The notes: generated by a model from the letters alone, not told the origin. A DNA stretch of 64,000 nt from Planctomycetota bacterium (GCA_016795325.1 JAEUHY010000015.1:248001-312000); one strand, 5' to 3'. Counted from the first letter of the stretch, positions 17,823 through 26,795 are shown. Numbers and translations are program-made.

Positions 17823-18617
17823 TCAGCCGAAGGCCGTGCCGGCCCGTTCGACGGCCGTGCGCAGACCGCCGGCGATACGGCCGGTGAGCAGGAACACGCC
17901 GCGAATCCAGTCGCCGGCGCGCGGCGCGGCGAGTTCGTCGACCTCGAGTTGCCAGGGGCTCGCGAACAGCACGAGCGGCCGCTGCGGCGCGCGGGTGTGC
18001 AGCAGCGTCACGCGCGAGCCGGTGAGCGCGTTAGCGCGTTCCTCGACGCGTTCGATGCACAGGGCCAACTCGACGCAGCCGCCCGGGTCGTCGGGGCCGC
18101 CCAGCGGCTGGACCCAGCCGCCGTCTTCGAAGCGCCGGGCCGGCCCGCGGCGCGCCGCCACGCTCTCGCGCGAGCCGACGCGTTCGACGTCGAGCGCGAA
18201 GCCGGCCAGCGAGAGCGCGAGCACGTGGCCGCGCGCCAGGCTGCGCGGGAGACGCCGCGCATCGGTGACGATCGCGCTCAGCGGGTAGGCGCTCGGATCG
18301 AGCGAGGGATGGCCGGCGAGCGGCGGATTGGCCCAACCGACGAGCAGGGCGTCGTAGTGCGACTCGCCCGTCTGGCGCACCGTCTCGACCGCGACGCGCA
18401 GGCGCTGGTCGCTCTGGAAGTAGGGGTGCACGCTCCACGGTTCGCCGTCCGACTCGCGGTCGGCGCGCACCTCGAGCCCTTCGCCCAGCGCCAGACGCAG
18501 GTGCTCGCCCTGCGGTCCGCGCCACGGCGCGCGTTCGCCGCGCTCGCGGGCGAGTTGGACCAACGCGTCGAGGTCGACCTCGGGCGAAAAGCCGATGCAC
18601 TCGAGCAGGAACTCCAC
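17823..18617 (-). CDS. Conserved-looking hypothetical cytoplasmic protein, 264 aa
   Basis: Not recognised. The protein starts at GTG 18617 (MEFLLECIGFSPEVD). It is acidic and has no signal peptide or membrane segment. It shows regularly alternating strands and helices, such as ALLVGWANPPLAGHPSLD and RPLVLFASPWQLEVDELAAP. The third-position GC pattern and amino-acid make-up look coding, while the long open frame continuing upstream under the aminopeptidase gene does not. It lies divergent from the aminopeptidase gene with about 70 bp between. An upstream start is possible but would run into that spacer. Confidence 0.6.
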   Translation of the reverse strand: MEFLLECIGFSPEVDLDALVQLARERGERAPWRGPQGEHLRLALGEGLEVRADRESDGEPWSVHPYFQSDQRLRVAVETVRQTGESHYDALLVGWANPPLAGHPSLDPSAYPLSAIVTDARRLPRSLARGHVLALSLAGFALDVERVGSRESVAARRGPARRFEDGGWVQPLGGPDDPGGCVELALCIERVEERANALTGSRVTLLHTRAPQRPLVLFASPWQLEVDELAAPRAGDWIRGVFLLTGRIAGGLRTAVERAGTAFG

Positions 18618-18686
18618 GCGCCGCGCATTCTGCCGCGTCGCACGCGGCGACGGTAGCGGGCCTGCTCCGTACACTCGCCCGCGCCG

Positions 18687-21224
18687 ATGCGCGCCTCCAA
18701 GCCGATCCGTCCGCGTTTTTCGTCCGCCCGCGCCGCCTGCGTGTCCAGCGTATTCGTAGGCGCATCCGTAGTCGCATTCGTGGGCGCGCTCCTGAGTTCC
18801 TGCGGCGCGCCGCGCTCGCGACCGTTTGACGCCGCCGAACCCATCGCGCACGAGCCGCGACGCGTCGACTTCGACGTGGAGCACTACGCCCTCGACCTCG
18901 AGCTGCAGCCCGCCGAGCGTCGCATCGAAGCGGCGTGCACGATCCGGCTCTTCACGCTGGAGCGCGCGCTGGCCGAGCTCGAGCTCGATCTGCGCGATCT
19001 GGACGTGACGTCCGTCGTGGACGAACTCGGCCGGCCGGTCGAGTTCGAGCACGACGCGCGAAAGCTGCGCTTGCGCCCCAGTCCTCCGCTGCGACCGCGT
19101 TCCTTCGCGAGCTTCACCGTGCGCTATGGCGGCGCGCCGCGCGCTGGCTTGTGGTTCGTGCGCGAACGCGACGGCCAGCCCACGCAGGTGTACAGCCAAG
19201 GCGAGTGCGAGGACTCCTCGGCGTGGTTCCCGTGCGTCGACGCGCCCGATGAGCGCGCGACCAGCGAACTGCGCGTGGTTGCGCCCGCGAAGTGGCGCTC
19301 GCTCGCGGCGGGCGAGTTCGTCGACCGCGTGGAACTGGAGGGCGGACGCGCCGCGGAGCGCTGGCGCATGACAAGTGCGCACCCCGCGTACCTGACCACG
19401 CTCGTCGCCGGAGAGCTCAGCACCCACGCGGAACGCTGGAACGCCGTGCTCGTCGACTATTGGTCGGCGCCGGACCTCGCGGCGTGGCTGCGGCCTGGAT
19501 TGGGCGCGACGCCGCAGGTGCTGGGCTACTTCAGCGAGCTCACCGGTGCGCGCTACCCGTGGAGCAAGTACTCGCAGGCTTGCGTCGACAACTTCCGCTT
19601 CGGCGGGATGGAGAACATCACCGCGACCACGTTGACCGACGCGGTGCTGAGCGACGAGTTGGGGCGGCGCGACTACGACGCGATCGACCTTGTGACGCAC
19701 GAGGCCGCGCACCAGTGGTTCGGCAACTTGCTCACCTGCGAGAGCTGGTCGGAGATCTGGCTCAACGAGGGTTTCGCCACCTACATGACCGAGCTGTACC
19801 GCGAGGCCGTCGAAGGCGTGGACGCGTTCCGCGCCTCGATGCGCGACGTGCAGGACAGCTACCTGGCGCAGGATCGCGGCCCGCAGCGCCGTCCGACGGT
19901 GTGGAACGTGTACCGCGATCCGATGGACCTGTTCACCACGGGGCACGCCTATCCCGGCGGCGCGGCGCGGCTGCACCTGTTGCGTTTCGTCGTCGGAGAC
20001 GCGGCGTTTTTCCGCGGGCTCGCGCGCTACGTCGCCGACAACGCCGCGAGCTCCGTCGACACCGCGGACCTGCGGCGCGCGATCGAACGCGAGAGCGGCC
20101 TGGACCTGAGGCGCTGGTTCGAGCAATGGCTCCACTCGGCGGGTTATCCGGAGTTTGCGCTGGAGTGGAGCTGGGATCCGGCGCGGCGCGTGGTGCTGAT
20201 CGACGTCGAGCAGACCCAGACCTCGGAGGGCGGAACGCCGACGGTGTTCACGCTGCCGGTCGACATCGAGGTGCGCGACGAAACCGGCGCGCGCACGACG
20301 CGCGTGACCGTCGACCAGCGCCGACAACGCTTCGAACTTTCGGCCACGACCAAACCGATGTGGGTCGTGTTCGACAAGTTCGGCTGGATTCCCAAGCGTT
20401 TGGTGCAGCAGCGGGGACTCGAGGAATGGCTCGCACTCGCGGTCCACGACGAGGACGTCAACGGGCGGCGCGACGCACTCGCCGCGCTTGGAGCTGAGCT
20501 CGAACGCTCGCGCGACGACAAGCTGCGCTGGCGCATCGTCGAAGTGGTCATCGCGGCGGCCAGCGATACGTCGCCGGCCGTGCGCAGCGCTGCGTTGCGC
20601 GCCTTCGGCGGCGTCCACACCGGTCCGGAGCATCCGATCGCACGCTGCCTCACCACGGCGGCGAGCAGCGATCGCAGCGCCGCCGTGCGCGTCGCGGCGC
20701 TGGAGTCGCTCGCCCGCTGGGACACACGCGCGCGCTTCGCGGCGTTCGCGCTCGAGCGCTTCGACGAGCGCTACAGCTACGCGACCATGGGCGCGGCGGC
20801 GCGCCTGTACGCGGCGGCGCGTCCGGAGGCGGCGCGGGAATGGATCGTCGAGCGCCTGCCGCTCACGTCGCCGCACGACGTGCTGCGCGCCCAGTTGCTG
20901 CGCGCTCTGGCCTTGATTCCCGGTCAGGACAGCGACGACGCGCTGCTGAACGCCGCGCTCGACACGGCTTCGCACAGCCACGCGCGCGAGATGGCGGTGC
21001 GCGAGCTCGCCCGGCGCGCGCCGCGTTGGCCCAAGGCTCGTCAGGCCTTCCTGTCGATCCTCGAGAGCACGCCGTGGTACCGCTTGCAGAACGCCGCGAT
21101 CGACGCGCTCGGCGCGGTGGGCGACCCAGCGTCGCGCGCGGCGTTGCAGCGTTTCCACGCGCGCTCGAACGAGCCGCGCCAGCGGCGTTTGATCGAAGCG
21201 GCGCTCTCCAAGTCGGCTTCGTGA
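18687..21224 (+). CDS. M1-family (gluzincin) aminopeptidase lipoprotein with C-terminal HEAT-like repeats
   Basis: An 845-aa zinc aminopeptidase, probably anchored in the cell envelope. The N-terminal hydrophobic stretch ends in a lipobox (ALLSSC, C39). The exopeptidase motif GGMEN is at 306-310, in place of the usual GAMEN. The zinc site is H338-E-A-A-H342 with E361 in LNEGFATY. The catalytic Tyr region follows (about 400-430). After about residue 570, helical repeats rich in alanine (VRSAALRAFGG, VRVAALESLARWD) look like HEAT repeats rather than the ERAP-type C-domain. It overlaps the next gene by GTGA, so the two are co-translated. Confidence 0.87.
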   Translation: MRASKPIRPRFSSARAACVSSVFVGASVVAFVGALLSSCGAPRSRPFDAAEPIAHEPRRVDFDVEHYALDLELQPAERRIEAACTIRLFTLERALAELELDLRDLDVTSVVDELGRPVEFEHDARKLRLRPSPPLRPRSFASFTVRYGGAPRAGLWFVRERDGQPTQVYSQGECEDSSAWFPCVDAPDERATSELRVVAPAKWRSLAAGEFVDRVELEGGRAAERWRMTSAHPAYLTTLVAGELSTHAERWNAVLVDYWSAPDLAAWLRPGLGATPQVLGYFSELTGARYPWSKYSQACVDNFRFGGMENITATTLTDAVLSDELGRRDYDAIDLVTHEAAHQWFGNLLTCESWSEIWLNEGFATYMTELYREAVEGVDAFRASMRDVQDSYLAQDRGPQRRPTVWNVYRDPMDLFTTGHAYPGGAARLHLLRFVVGDAAFFRGLARYVADNAASSVDTADLRRAIERESGLDLRRWFEQWLHSAGYPEFALEWSWDPARRVVLIDVEQTQTSEGGTPTVFTLPVDIEVRDETGARTTRVTVDQRRQRFELSATTKPMWVVFDKFGWIPKRLVQQRGLEEWLALAVHDEDVNGRRDALAALGAELERSRDDKLRWRIVEVVIAAASDTSPAVRSAALRAFGGVHTGPEHPIARCLTTAASSDRSAAVRVAALESLARWDTRARFAAFALERFDERYSYATMGAAARLYAAARPEAAREWIVERLPLTSPHDVLRAQLLRALALIPGQDSDDALLNAALDTASHSHAREMAVRELARRAPRWPKARQAFLSILESTPWYRLQNAAIDALGAVGDPASRAALQRFHARSNEPRQRRLIEAALSKSAS

Positions 21225-21673
21225 GCGCGTCGCCGACCGAGGCGCTCGCCGTGGAGCTGCAGCGTGCGCTGCTCGCCGAATTCGGCGCGCGGGCGATCTA
21301 CGCGCGTTTGGCGAACTCGGTGCGCGACGAAGAACTCGCGCGCTTGCTGCGGGAGCTGAGCCTCGAGCAGCACGAACAAGTTCGCGCCGCGGCGAGCCTG
21401 TTCGCGCTTGTCCGGCGACAGCCGCCGAGCGACAGCGTGCGACGGCGCGCGCTGGCCCACGTGCTCGCCAGCCTGCGGCCCTTGCTCGGGCAGCGCGTGC
21501 TGTTGCGCATCTGCGCGGACGCGGAGCGCACGCGCTCGGGCGACTACGCGCGCCTCGCCGAGTTGTTCGCACGCAGCGGCGCGCTCGCGCCGGCGCAGAC
21601 CGCGCGCGAGTGCTGCACCCGTGCGGCGCGCCACGCCGACGCGCTGGACGCCTGGGTTGCGCTCGGCCGCTAG
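21221..21673 (+). CDS. Small helical protein, ferritin-like candidate, coupled to the M1 aminopeptidase
   Basis: A 150-aa, all-helical, Ala/Arg-rich protein starting at a GTG that overlaps the aminopeptidase stop (GTGA). The first helix-loop-helix (LLAEFGARAIYARLANSV ... LLRELSLEQHEQVRAAA) has E...Y and E..H spacing reminiscent of ferritin-like or rubrerythrin-type diiron helices. The second half lacks a clear matching ExxH, so metal binding is uncertain. No signal peptide. Function is unknown; the tight coupling suggests a shared role or shared dosage with the peptidase. Confidence 0.55.
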   Translation: MSASPTEALAVELQRALLAEFGARAIYARLANSVRDEELARLLRELSLEQHEQVRAAASLFALVRRQPPSDSVRRRALAHVLASLRPLLGQRVLLRICADAERTRSGDYARLAELFARSGALAPAQTARECCTRAARHADALDAWVALGR

Positions 21674-21681
21674 CGTCCGGG

Positions 21682-21959
21682 CTAGCAGTCCGTTGAAAAA
21701 GTCATTCGGCACGGAACCCGCCCGGATTGCGCCGGCTCGTCGTCGCGAGGATCCCCTGCGATACGACGCCAAGGCGTCGTATCGCCGCCGCGCGTTGCGC
21801 GGCGCCGGGGCTTACCCCTCGCTGAATCCACTGATTCATGTCGGGGCCCGCACGACGCCAAAGCGTCGTGCTTTGCGCCCCGCCAATTGGTCCCGCTCCT
21901 AGATCCGACGCCACCGGACTTGTTTCCGCGCTCGAAGCACTTCTTCAACGGACGGCTAG
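21682..21959. mobile_element. 278-bp MITE-like element with terminal inverted repeats and two internal palindromes
   Basis: The left end CTAGCAGTCCGTTGAAAAAG (from 21682) is matched in inverted orientation by the right end (21937-21959), which reads CTAGCCGTCCGTTGAAGAAG on the other strand. Inside are two near-perfect hairpins sharing the core ACGACGCCAA/GCGTCGT: 21760-21783 (11-bp arms) and 21850-21871 (9-bp arms, loop CAAA). No transposase ORF fits in 278 bp, so it would need a helper in trans. It sits between the aminopeptidase operon and the selenoprotein gene. Confidence 0.62.
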
Positions 21960-21975
21960 ACTTCGCAACGTCGAC

Positions 21976-22068
21976 ATGAGCTCCCCCGACGCCGTTGTGT
22001 TCGAGTCGCCGCGCTCGTTCGAGCTGCTCTCCGCCCACGCGTGCGCGTCGGAGGCGCTCGCGGAGTGA
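21976..22068 (+). CDS. 30-codon ORF overlapping the start of the selenoprotein gene
   Basis: ATG at 21976 opens a 30-residue frame (MSSPDAVVFESPRSFELLSA...) whose TGA at 22066-22068 overlaps the GTG start (22065) of the AhpD-like gene as GTGA. No Shine-Dalgarno sequence or domain is visible. It could be a coupling leader, the remnant of a gene cut by the adjacent MITE-like element, or chance. Confidence 0.25.
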   Translation: MSSPDAVVFESPRSFELLSAHACASEALAE

Positions 22069-22685
22069 GTTGGATCCGCCTCGTTCGACCGGGAGAGGCC
22101 ACCGGCAAGTTGCGCGAGCTCTACGAAGCCGCCGTGCAGCGCGCCGGGCGCGTGTTCCAGATCCTCCAGGTGCAGAGCCCCAACCCGCGCGCCCTCGACG
22201 CTTCGCTCGAGCTCTACAAGGCGCTGATGCACGGCCCTTCGCCGCTTTCGCGCCGCGAGCGCGAGTTGCTCGCCGTGGTCGTCAGTCGCACCAACGACTG
22301 TCACTACTGACTGCACGCGCACCTCGCCGACCTCCGTGCCGAGGTCGCTGCACTCGCCGACGCCGATCGCGAAGCGCTGCTCGCCGCGCTGGCCCGCGAT
22401 TGGCGCAGCGCGGCGCTCGGCGAGCGCGAGGCGCAGCTGTGCGCGTTCGCCGAGAAGCTCACGCGCACGCCGAGTTCGATGGCCGAGAGCGACATCGAGG
22501 CGCTGCGCGCGGTGGGGCTCGACGACCGCGCCGTGCACGACGCCACCGGCGTGGTCGCGTACTTCAACTACATCAACCGCGTCGCCGACGCGCTCGACGT
22601 CGATCTCGAAGCGGAGATGCCGCCGCATCCGCGCGCCGACGCCAAAGCGAGCGACGAAGGCGGCGAGCGCGCGGCGCCGCGCTAG
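22065..22685 (+). CDS. Predicted selenoprotein: AhpD-like/peroxidase-related alkylhydroperoxidase with in-frame TGA (Sec82)
   Basis: The 206-codon frame starts at GTG 22065 (GGAGG ten bases upstream) and reads through TGA at 22308-22310. The family's redox motif CxxCxxxH appears as C79-H-Y-TGA(82)-L-H-A-H86, so the TGA falls exactly on the second catalytic cysteine. The frame then continues without a stop to TAG 22683-22685. It keeps the family's C-terminal signature (LRAVGLDDRAVHD, VVAYFNYINRVADAL). A SECIS-like hairpin follows the TGA. The expected role is peroxide or organic hydroperoxide reduction. AhpD-like selenoproteins are known in other bacteria; sel genes are not in this window. Alternative: a nonsense-mutated pseudogene, which the intact downstream half argues against. 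Confidence 0.85.
22328..22347 (+). promoter_or_regulatory. Bacterial SECIS-like hairpin for selenocysteine insertion at TGA 22308-22310
   Basis: A perfect 7-bp stem CGACCUC/GAGGUCG closes a 6-nt loop CGUGCC (22335-22340), which begins 25 nt after the last base of the UGA. The known loose rules for bacterial SECIS elements (small apical loop 16-37 nt after UGA, a G in the first two loop bases) are met. It lies within the coding sequence, as expected for bacteria. Confidence 0.75.
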
Positions 22686-22897
22686 AAGCGCACTTCGCGC
22701 AGCTGTTCGAGGCGGAAGTCGATCGAGGTCTCGCGGTCGACGTTGATGATGCGACCGGAGCCCTTGAGCGGGTTGAAGATCAACGCGCCGTGCAGGACTC
22801 GGCCGTCCTTGAAGTACAGCGTCACCTTGTCGGCCGTGCGGGCCGTGAGGAGCAGGTCGTAGAGACGTTGAGAATCGATCGAAGTGCGGGTCTTCAT
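22682..22897 (-). CDS. Small (71 aa) Sm/SH3-like hypothetical protein
   Basis: A 71-aa protein beginning MKTRTSIDSQRLYD and dominated by short strands (ADKVTLYFKDGRVLHGAL, SIDFRLEQLREVRF). This composition and length suggest a small beta-barrel of the Sm/SH3 type, perhaps RNA- or ligand-binding, but no family was identified. ATG 22897 is preferred; upstream codons are proline-rich and look non-coding. Its stop overlaps that of the facing selenoprotein gene in four bases (22682-22685). Confidence 0.6.
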   Translation of the reverse strand: MKTRTSIDSQRLYDLLLTARTADKVTLYFKDGRVLHGALIFNPLKGSGRIINVDRETSIDFRLEQLREVRF

Positions 22898-22988
22898 GGC
22901 GCCGGAAGGAAGCCTGTGTGGCGGCTTCGCGGTGGGTGCGAAGAAGGAGTTCGGAAGGGGCTGGGGAACGGCGCGCGGAGCGCGCGTG

Positions 22989-23645
22989 TCAGAGCCTCGG
23001 GGATGAGGCGAGTGCGACGCCCGGATGTTCGGGCAGCCATTCACTCAGGCGGTCGACGAGCTTGGCGGACCAAGTCTCGAAGTTCGCGCCGGCTTGGCGG
23101 CGCTCGAGGAGTTCACGCGGGGACACCAAGCTCCCCTCGAGGACGTCCTTTTCGCGGATCTCAACGCGGCCGCGCACGCGCACGCGCTGCACGACGCCGA
23201 CGTGGACTGCGCCCACGGCGTTGGCGTCGTCGTTCATCAGCCCGATGGGCTCGATCTCGTAGTCGCCCGCGAGCACGAGCTCCTCTTCGAGTTCGCGCCG
23301 CGTTCCCCGCGGCAACGGATTGCGCACCGCTTCCGCCGAGTCGAGGTCGATCGGATTGAGGTGCCCGCCGACGCCGATCGTGAGCTTGTCGTGCAGCCGC
23401 GCCTCGCCGCCGCGCGCCGTGCGCCGCAGCAGCAGCACTTGCTCGCCCGCGAGCACGACGTTGTAGGGGATCAACTGCTTCCAGGCCGGCGTGACTTCGG
23501 CGCGGGCGCGCTCGACGAAGAACCCGTGCTGCGCGACGCACTCGAGCAGGCGGGTCAGCGGGTACGCCGGGCCGAAGGGCAGGAAGCCCTGCGGGTAGTG
23601 GTCGGGGAACAGCTCCCGACGGGGCACGACGAAGACGAATTCCAC
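22989..23645 (-). CDS. NUDIX hydrolase-like protein
   Basis: A 218-aa protein with a recognisable but interrupted Nudix box: GVGGHLNPID, then an insert of roughly 15 residues, then GTRRELEEELVL carrying the REx2EE metal-binding core. Nudix enzymes cleave nucleoside-diphosphate-X substrates. The N-terminal half (VEFVFVVPRRELFP, PAYPLTRLLECV) is an extra domain typical of larger Nudix-like proteins. The GTG at 23645 is chosen because coding character begins there; an ATG at 23711 would add a Pro/Ala-rich stretch. It precedes the Sm-like gene by about 90 bp on the same strand. Confidence 0.72.
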   Translation of the reverse strand: MEFVFVVPRRELFPDHYPQGFLPFGPAYPLTRLLECVAQHGFFVERARAEVTPAWKQLIPYNVVLAGEQVLLLRRTARGGEARLHDKLTIGVGGHLNPIDLDSAEAVRNPLPRGTRRELEEELVLAGDYEIEPIGLMNDDANAVGAVHVGVVQRVRVRGRVEIREKDVLEGSLVSPRELLERRQAGANFETWSAKLVDRLSEWLPEHPGVALASSPRL

Positions 23646-23984
23646 GTGGAGGGGTGCGTGTGGGGTGGAGGCGGGCGTTCGCGCGGCGGGCCGCGAGCGT
23701 TGCGCCGCCACGGAGGGCGTGGTGGGGGCCGTGACGGGGGACCGCTCCGGCGGACCCGGCTGCGGCGGGGGCGCTGCGGGACCGGCTGGCTTCCGCCGAC
23801 CGGATCCTCAGTCCCCGGACTGTCAAGCGACGGTCAAGGGGCCGCGTTCGCGCAACCCGCTCGGATTCTCACCGGGTCCCGCCACCTGTCAAGATGGTGG
23901 GGCGGGGCGCGTGCCATCCACAACCCCTAGTGTCCCGCCCGTGGGACGTTTCAGGCTGGAAACACCCTGGCGCGGTGGGGCGAA
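23646..23984. other. 339-bp non-coding spacer between the Nudix gene and rnpB
   Basis: No gene was recognised. It is GC-rich with C/G runs. It contains CCTAGTGTCC and a short hairpin GTCCC-GCCCGT-GGGAC (23932-23947) about 40 bp beyond the 3' end of rnpB. The CTAGTG/AGTGTCC motif recurs near 24400 and at 26740-26756 (AAGCAGGACACTAGTGG), hinting at a dispersed repeat end. Confidence 0.5.
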
Positions 23985-24389
<405 letters not shown>

Positions 24390-24570
24390 CCGCATCGTAG
24401 TGTCCTGCTTCCCGATTGCGTCGAACATCTCGCTGGCCTCGTGCGGGGTTGCCGCGGATCCGCAACCTGGCCGACAGCGGTCCGCGGGCGCCATGTTGCG
24501 TCGCCTGGCTTCGCGAGCGGAGGTAGCCTGTCCCGTTCTGGCCCGCCCCGTCCGCAGCCCACGCACACCC

Positions 24571-26589
24571 ATGCTCTCCGCCCTCGCACTCGCGCTCGCC
24601 CTGTGTCTTTCCCCGGCGTCGGCCGCGCCCTCGACCACACTTCCCAGTCGGGCGGCGAGCGCCGCGGCGCCCGAGGACAAGTTCACGCCTGCGCAGGACG
24701 AGTTCGTGCGGCGCTCCGCCAGCGGCACCTTCGAGCAGAAGAAGAACGCGCTCGCGACGCTGGTCGGGCTGGGCGACCCACGCGCGGCGGGCGTATTGAT
24801 CGCCGAGTTCTCGCGCGCGGCGACGGAGCTCGAAGCCCTGCGCAAGGAGGCTCGCGACACGTCGTACGCGCTCGAGCGGCGCGAGGTCGTGGTCGCCAAC
24901 CTGCGCGCGGAACTCGAGCGCAATCCCGGCGTGCGCGACCAGATCTCGCGCGAGGAGCAGAACGTCGCCGACCTGCGCAGGACCAACCGCGCCGCGGTCG
25001 AGAAGCGCGACGAGTTGGCGCCGTGGGTCGACGAGCTGTCGGCGGGCTTCTCCACGTTGCTCAAGAACGCGCCTGCTGCGGCGAAGGCCAAGCTCGTGGA
25101 GCAGGCCGCGCAAGACGCGGACGAGCACCCCGATTGGGGCGTGCGAGCTGCATCCGTCGAGTTGATCGGGCGCGTCGCGGCCCCGGGCGCGGCGCTGCAG
25201 ATCATCGAACTGATCGAACGCGCCCACGCCGAACGCGCGAAGCTCGAGTCGAAGCTGCGCAAGTCGATGGGCGACGTGCGCAAGATGGAGGCGCGCCTGC
25301 AGGAGGAATCGGCGAAGAACGAAGGCCGGATCTCCGCGGCGACCGTCGAGCAATACGACCGCGCCAAGCGCGAGGCGTCGGAGGTGCGCTCGACGCAGAC
25401 GCGCATCGACGCGTTCGTGCTGGTCGCCGAACGCGCCGGCGGCCGCGCGCTGGGCGCCGAGAGCGGCAAGGAGCTCGACAAATCGCTCGCGCGGCTGATG
25501 AGCGCCGTGGCCAAGCCCAAACCTGGTTCGCGGCTCAGCCTGCTGTCGTTGCTCGGCCACACCGGCGGCGAAGCGGTGCGCGTGCGCGTGCGCGCGCAAC
25601 TCGAGAGCGAGAAGGACGCCGCTGGACTGGCGATGCTGCTCGAAGGCGTCGCCGCGCTGCGCGACACGGCGCTCGAAGCGCTCGTGATCGAGAAGCATTT
25701 GCAGCACCCCGAATGGCTCGTGCGCGCTTCCGCGGCCGCCACCTTGGCCAAGTTGCGTTCGAAGGCGGCGATCGAGCCGTTGATCAACCGCCTCGACAAG
25801 GAAGAGGGTCGCCTGCGCACCGACGTGCGCTCGGCGCTCGCGTCGCTGACCGGGCAGGACTTCAACACCAACGCGACCCTGTGGCGGCGCTGGTGGAAGG
25901 ACAACGCGGCGAGCTTCGTCGTGCCGCCCGAGGCGCCGCCGAAGACCTCGGTGGAAGCCGCGGAGGAGCAGCGCGGCGTGTCGTTCTTCGGCATCTCGAC
26001 CGAGAGCCAGCGCGTGCTGTTCATCCTCGATCTGTCGGGCTCGATGAAGTTCTCGATGTCGCCCAAGAACAACCCGACCGACGATCCGAGCAAGCCCTAC
26101 GACATGCCCGGGGCCGGCGAGAGTTCGCGCCTGGACGCGGCCAAACGCGACCTCATCAAGGCGATCGGCGGCCTGCGCGACGGCGCGCGCTTCAACCTGG
26201 TGCTGTTCGGCAGCGACGTGTGGACCTGGGACGACGAACTCGTCGAGATGAGCCCCGAGAAGCGCGCGGCGCTGACCAAGTACATCGAGCAGGTCGAGGC
26301 CGTGGGCGCGACGAACATCTACGGCGCGCTCGAGCGCGCCTTCGACGCGGCCGGCGCCAAGGGCGGCGACACGTTCACCAACCCCACGATCGACACGATC
26401 TACTTGCTCACGGACGGCAAAGCGACCGTGGGGGTGACGATCGAGCGCGACGAGATCCTGGCCTTCGTGCGCAGCCGCAACCAAAGCGCGGGCATCACGA
26501 TCCACACCATCGGACTGTCGGATGCGCACGACGCGGTGTTGATGCGCCGCATCGCCGAGGAGAACGGCGGCCAGTACGTTGGACGCTAG
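24571..26589 (+). CDS. Exported HEAT-repeat/coiled-coil protein with C-terminal von Willebrand factor A domain
   Basis: A 672-aa protein with a signal peptide (MLSALALALALCLSPASA). HEAT-like helices (about 50-90) precede a long Glu/Arg-rich coiled coil (about 95-155 and 220-300) and more HEAT repeats (about 310-440). A VWA domain (about 480-672) follows. Its MIDAS motif D487-L-S-G-S491 is intact, as are the LLTDGKAT and threonine positions, so metal-dependent ligand binding is likely. HEAT plus VWA exported proteins are common in planctomycetes, often of unknown role. ATG 24571 gives the only sensible signal peptide. The stop codon lies in a repeat-like element. Confidence 0.8.
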   Translation: MLSALALALALCLSPASAAPSTTLPSRAASAAAPEDKFTPAQDEFVRRSASGTFEQKKNALATLVGLGDPRAAGVLIAEFSRAATELEALRKEARDTSYALERREVVVANLRAELERNPGVRDQISREEQNVADLRRTNRAAVEKRDELAPWVDELSAGFSTLLKNAPAAAKAKLVEQAAQDADEHPDWGVRAASVELIGRVAAPGAALQIIELIERAHAERAKLESKLRKSMGDVRKMEARLQEESAKNEGRISAATVEQYDRAKREASEVRSTQTRIDAFVLVAERAGGRALGAESGKELDKSLARLMSAVAKPKPGSRLSLLSLLGHTGGEAVRVRVRAQLESEKDAAGLAMLLEGVAALRDTALEALVIEKHLQHPEWLVRASAAATLAKLRSKAAIEPLINRLDKEEGRLRTDVRSALASLTGQDFNTNATLWRRWWKDNAASFVVPPEAPPKTSVEAAEEQRGVSFFGISTESQRVLFILDLSGSMKFSMSPKNNPTDDPSKPYDMPGAGESSRLDAAKRDLIKAIGGLRDGARFNLVLFGSDVWTWDDELVEMSPEKRAALTKYIEQVEAVGATNIYGALERAFDAAGAKGGDTFTNPTIDTIYLLTDGKATVGVTIERDEILAFVRSRNQSAGITIHTIGLSDAHDAVLMRRIAEENGGQYVGR

Positions 26590-26640
26590 TGGGTTGAGCC
26601 AACACTTCGCCGCATATCTCAGGCGTCTCGCCGCCCCTGG

Positions 26641-26692
26641 CCGCGTTGCTCCGGTTCGGCGACCTATTCAGGTCGCCTGGAATCCTCGCGCC
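26641..26692 (+). repeat. REP-like dispersed repeat, copy A, with an 8-bp hairpin
   Basis: It begins CCGCGTTGCTCCGG and ends GAATCCTCGCGCC. Between them is a perfect hairpin GGCGACCT-ATTC-AGGTCGCC (26658-26677) that may double as a terminator for the VWA gene. The same flanks recur in copy B at 26796-26863. Confidence 0.5.
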
Positions 26693-26795
26693 TTGCCAGG
26701 AACGCCGATTCCAGCGACATCTTCGACGAACTTCGCAAGCAGGACACTAGTGGTGCGATTCCCAGCTTCGCGGCGCCGGCTGCGCCGCGTCCCCC

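Noticed and set aside
18618..21572. Very long minus-strand open frame under the M1 aminopeptidase gene
   Set aside because: It is antisense to a clearly coding M1 peptidase with intact motifs. Its translation is Arg/Ala-rich with no domain. GC-rich codon bias keeps the antisense frame open.
22308..22310. TGA as an ordinary stop or a pseudogene mutation in the AhpD-like gene
   Set aside because: It falls exactly on a catalytic cysteine, a SECIS-like hairpin follows at the right distance, and the rest of the family domain is intact in frame. Not fully excluded without sel genes.
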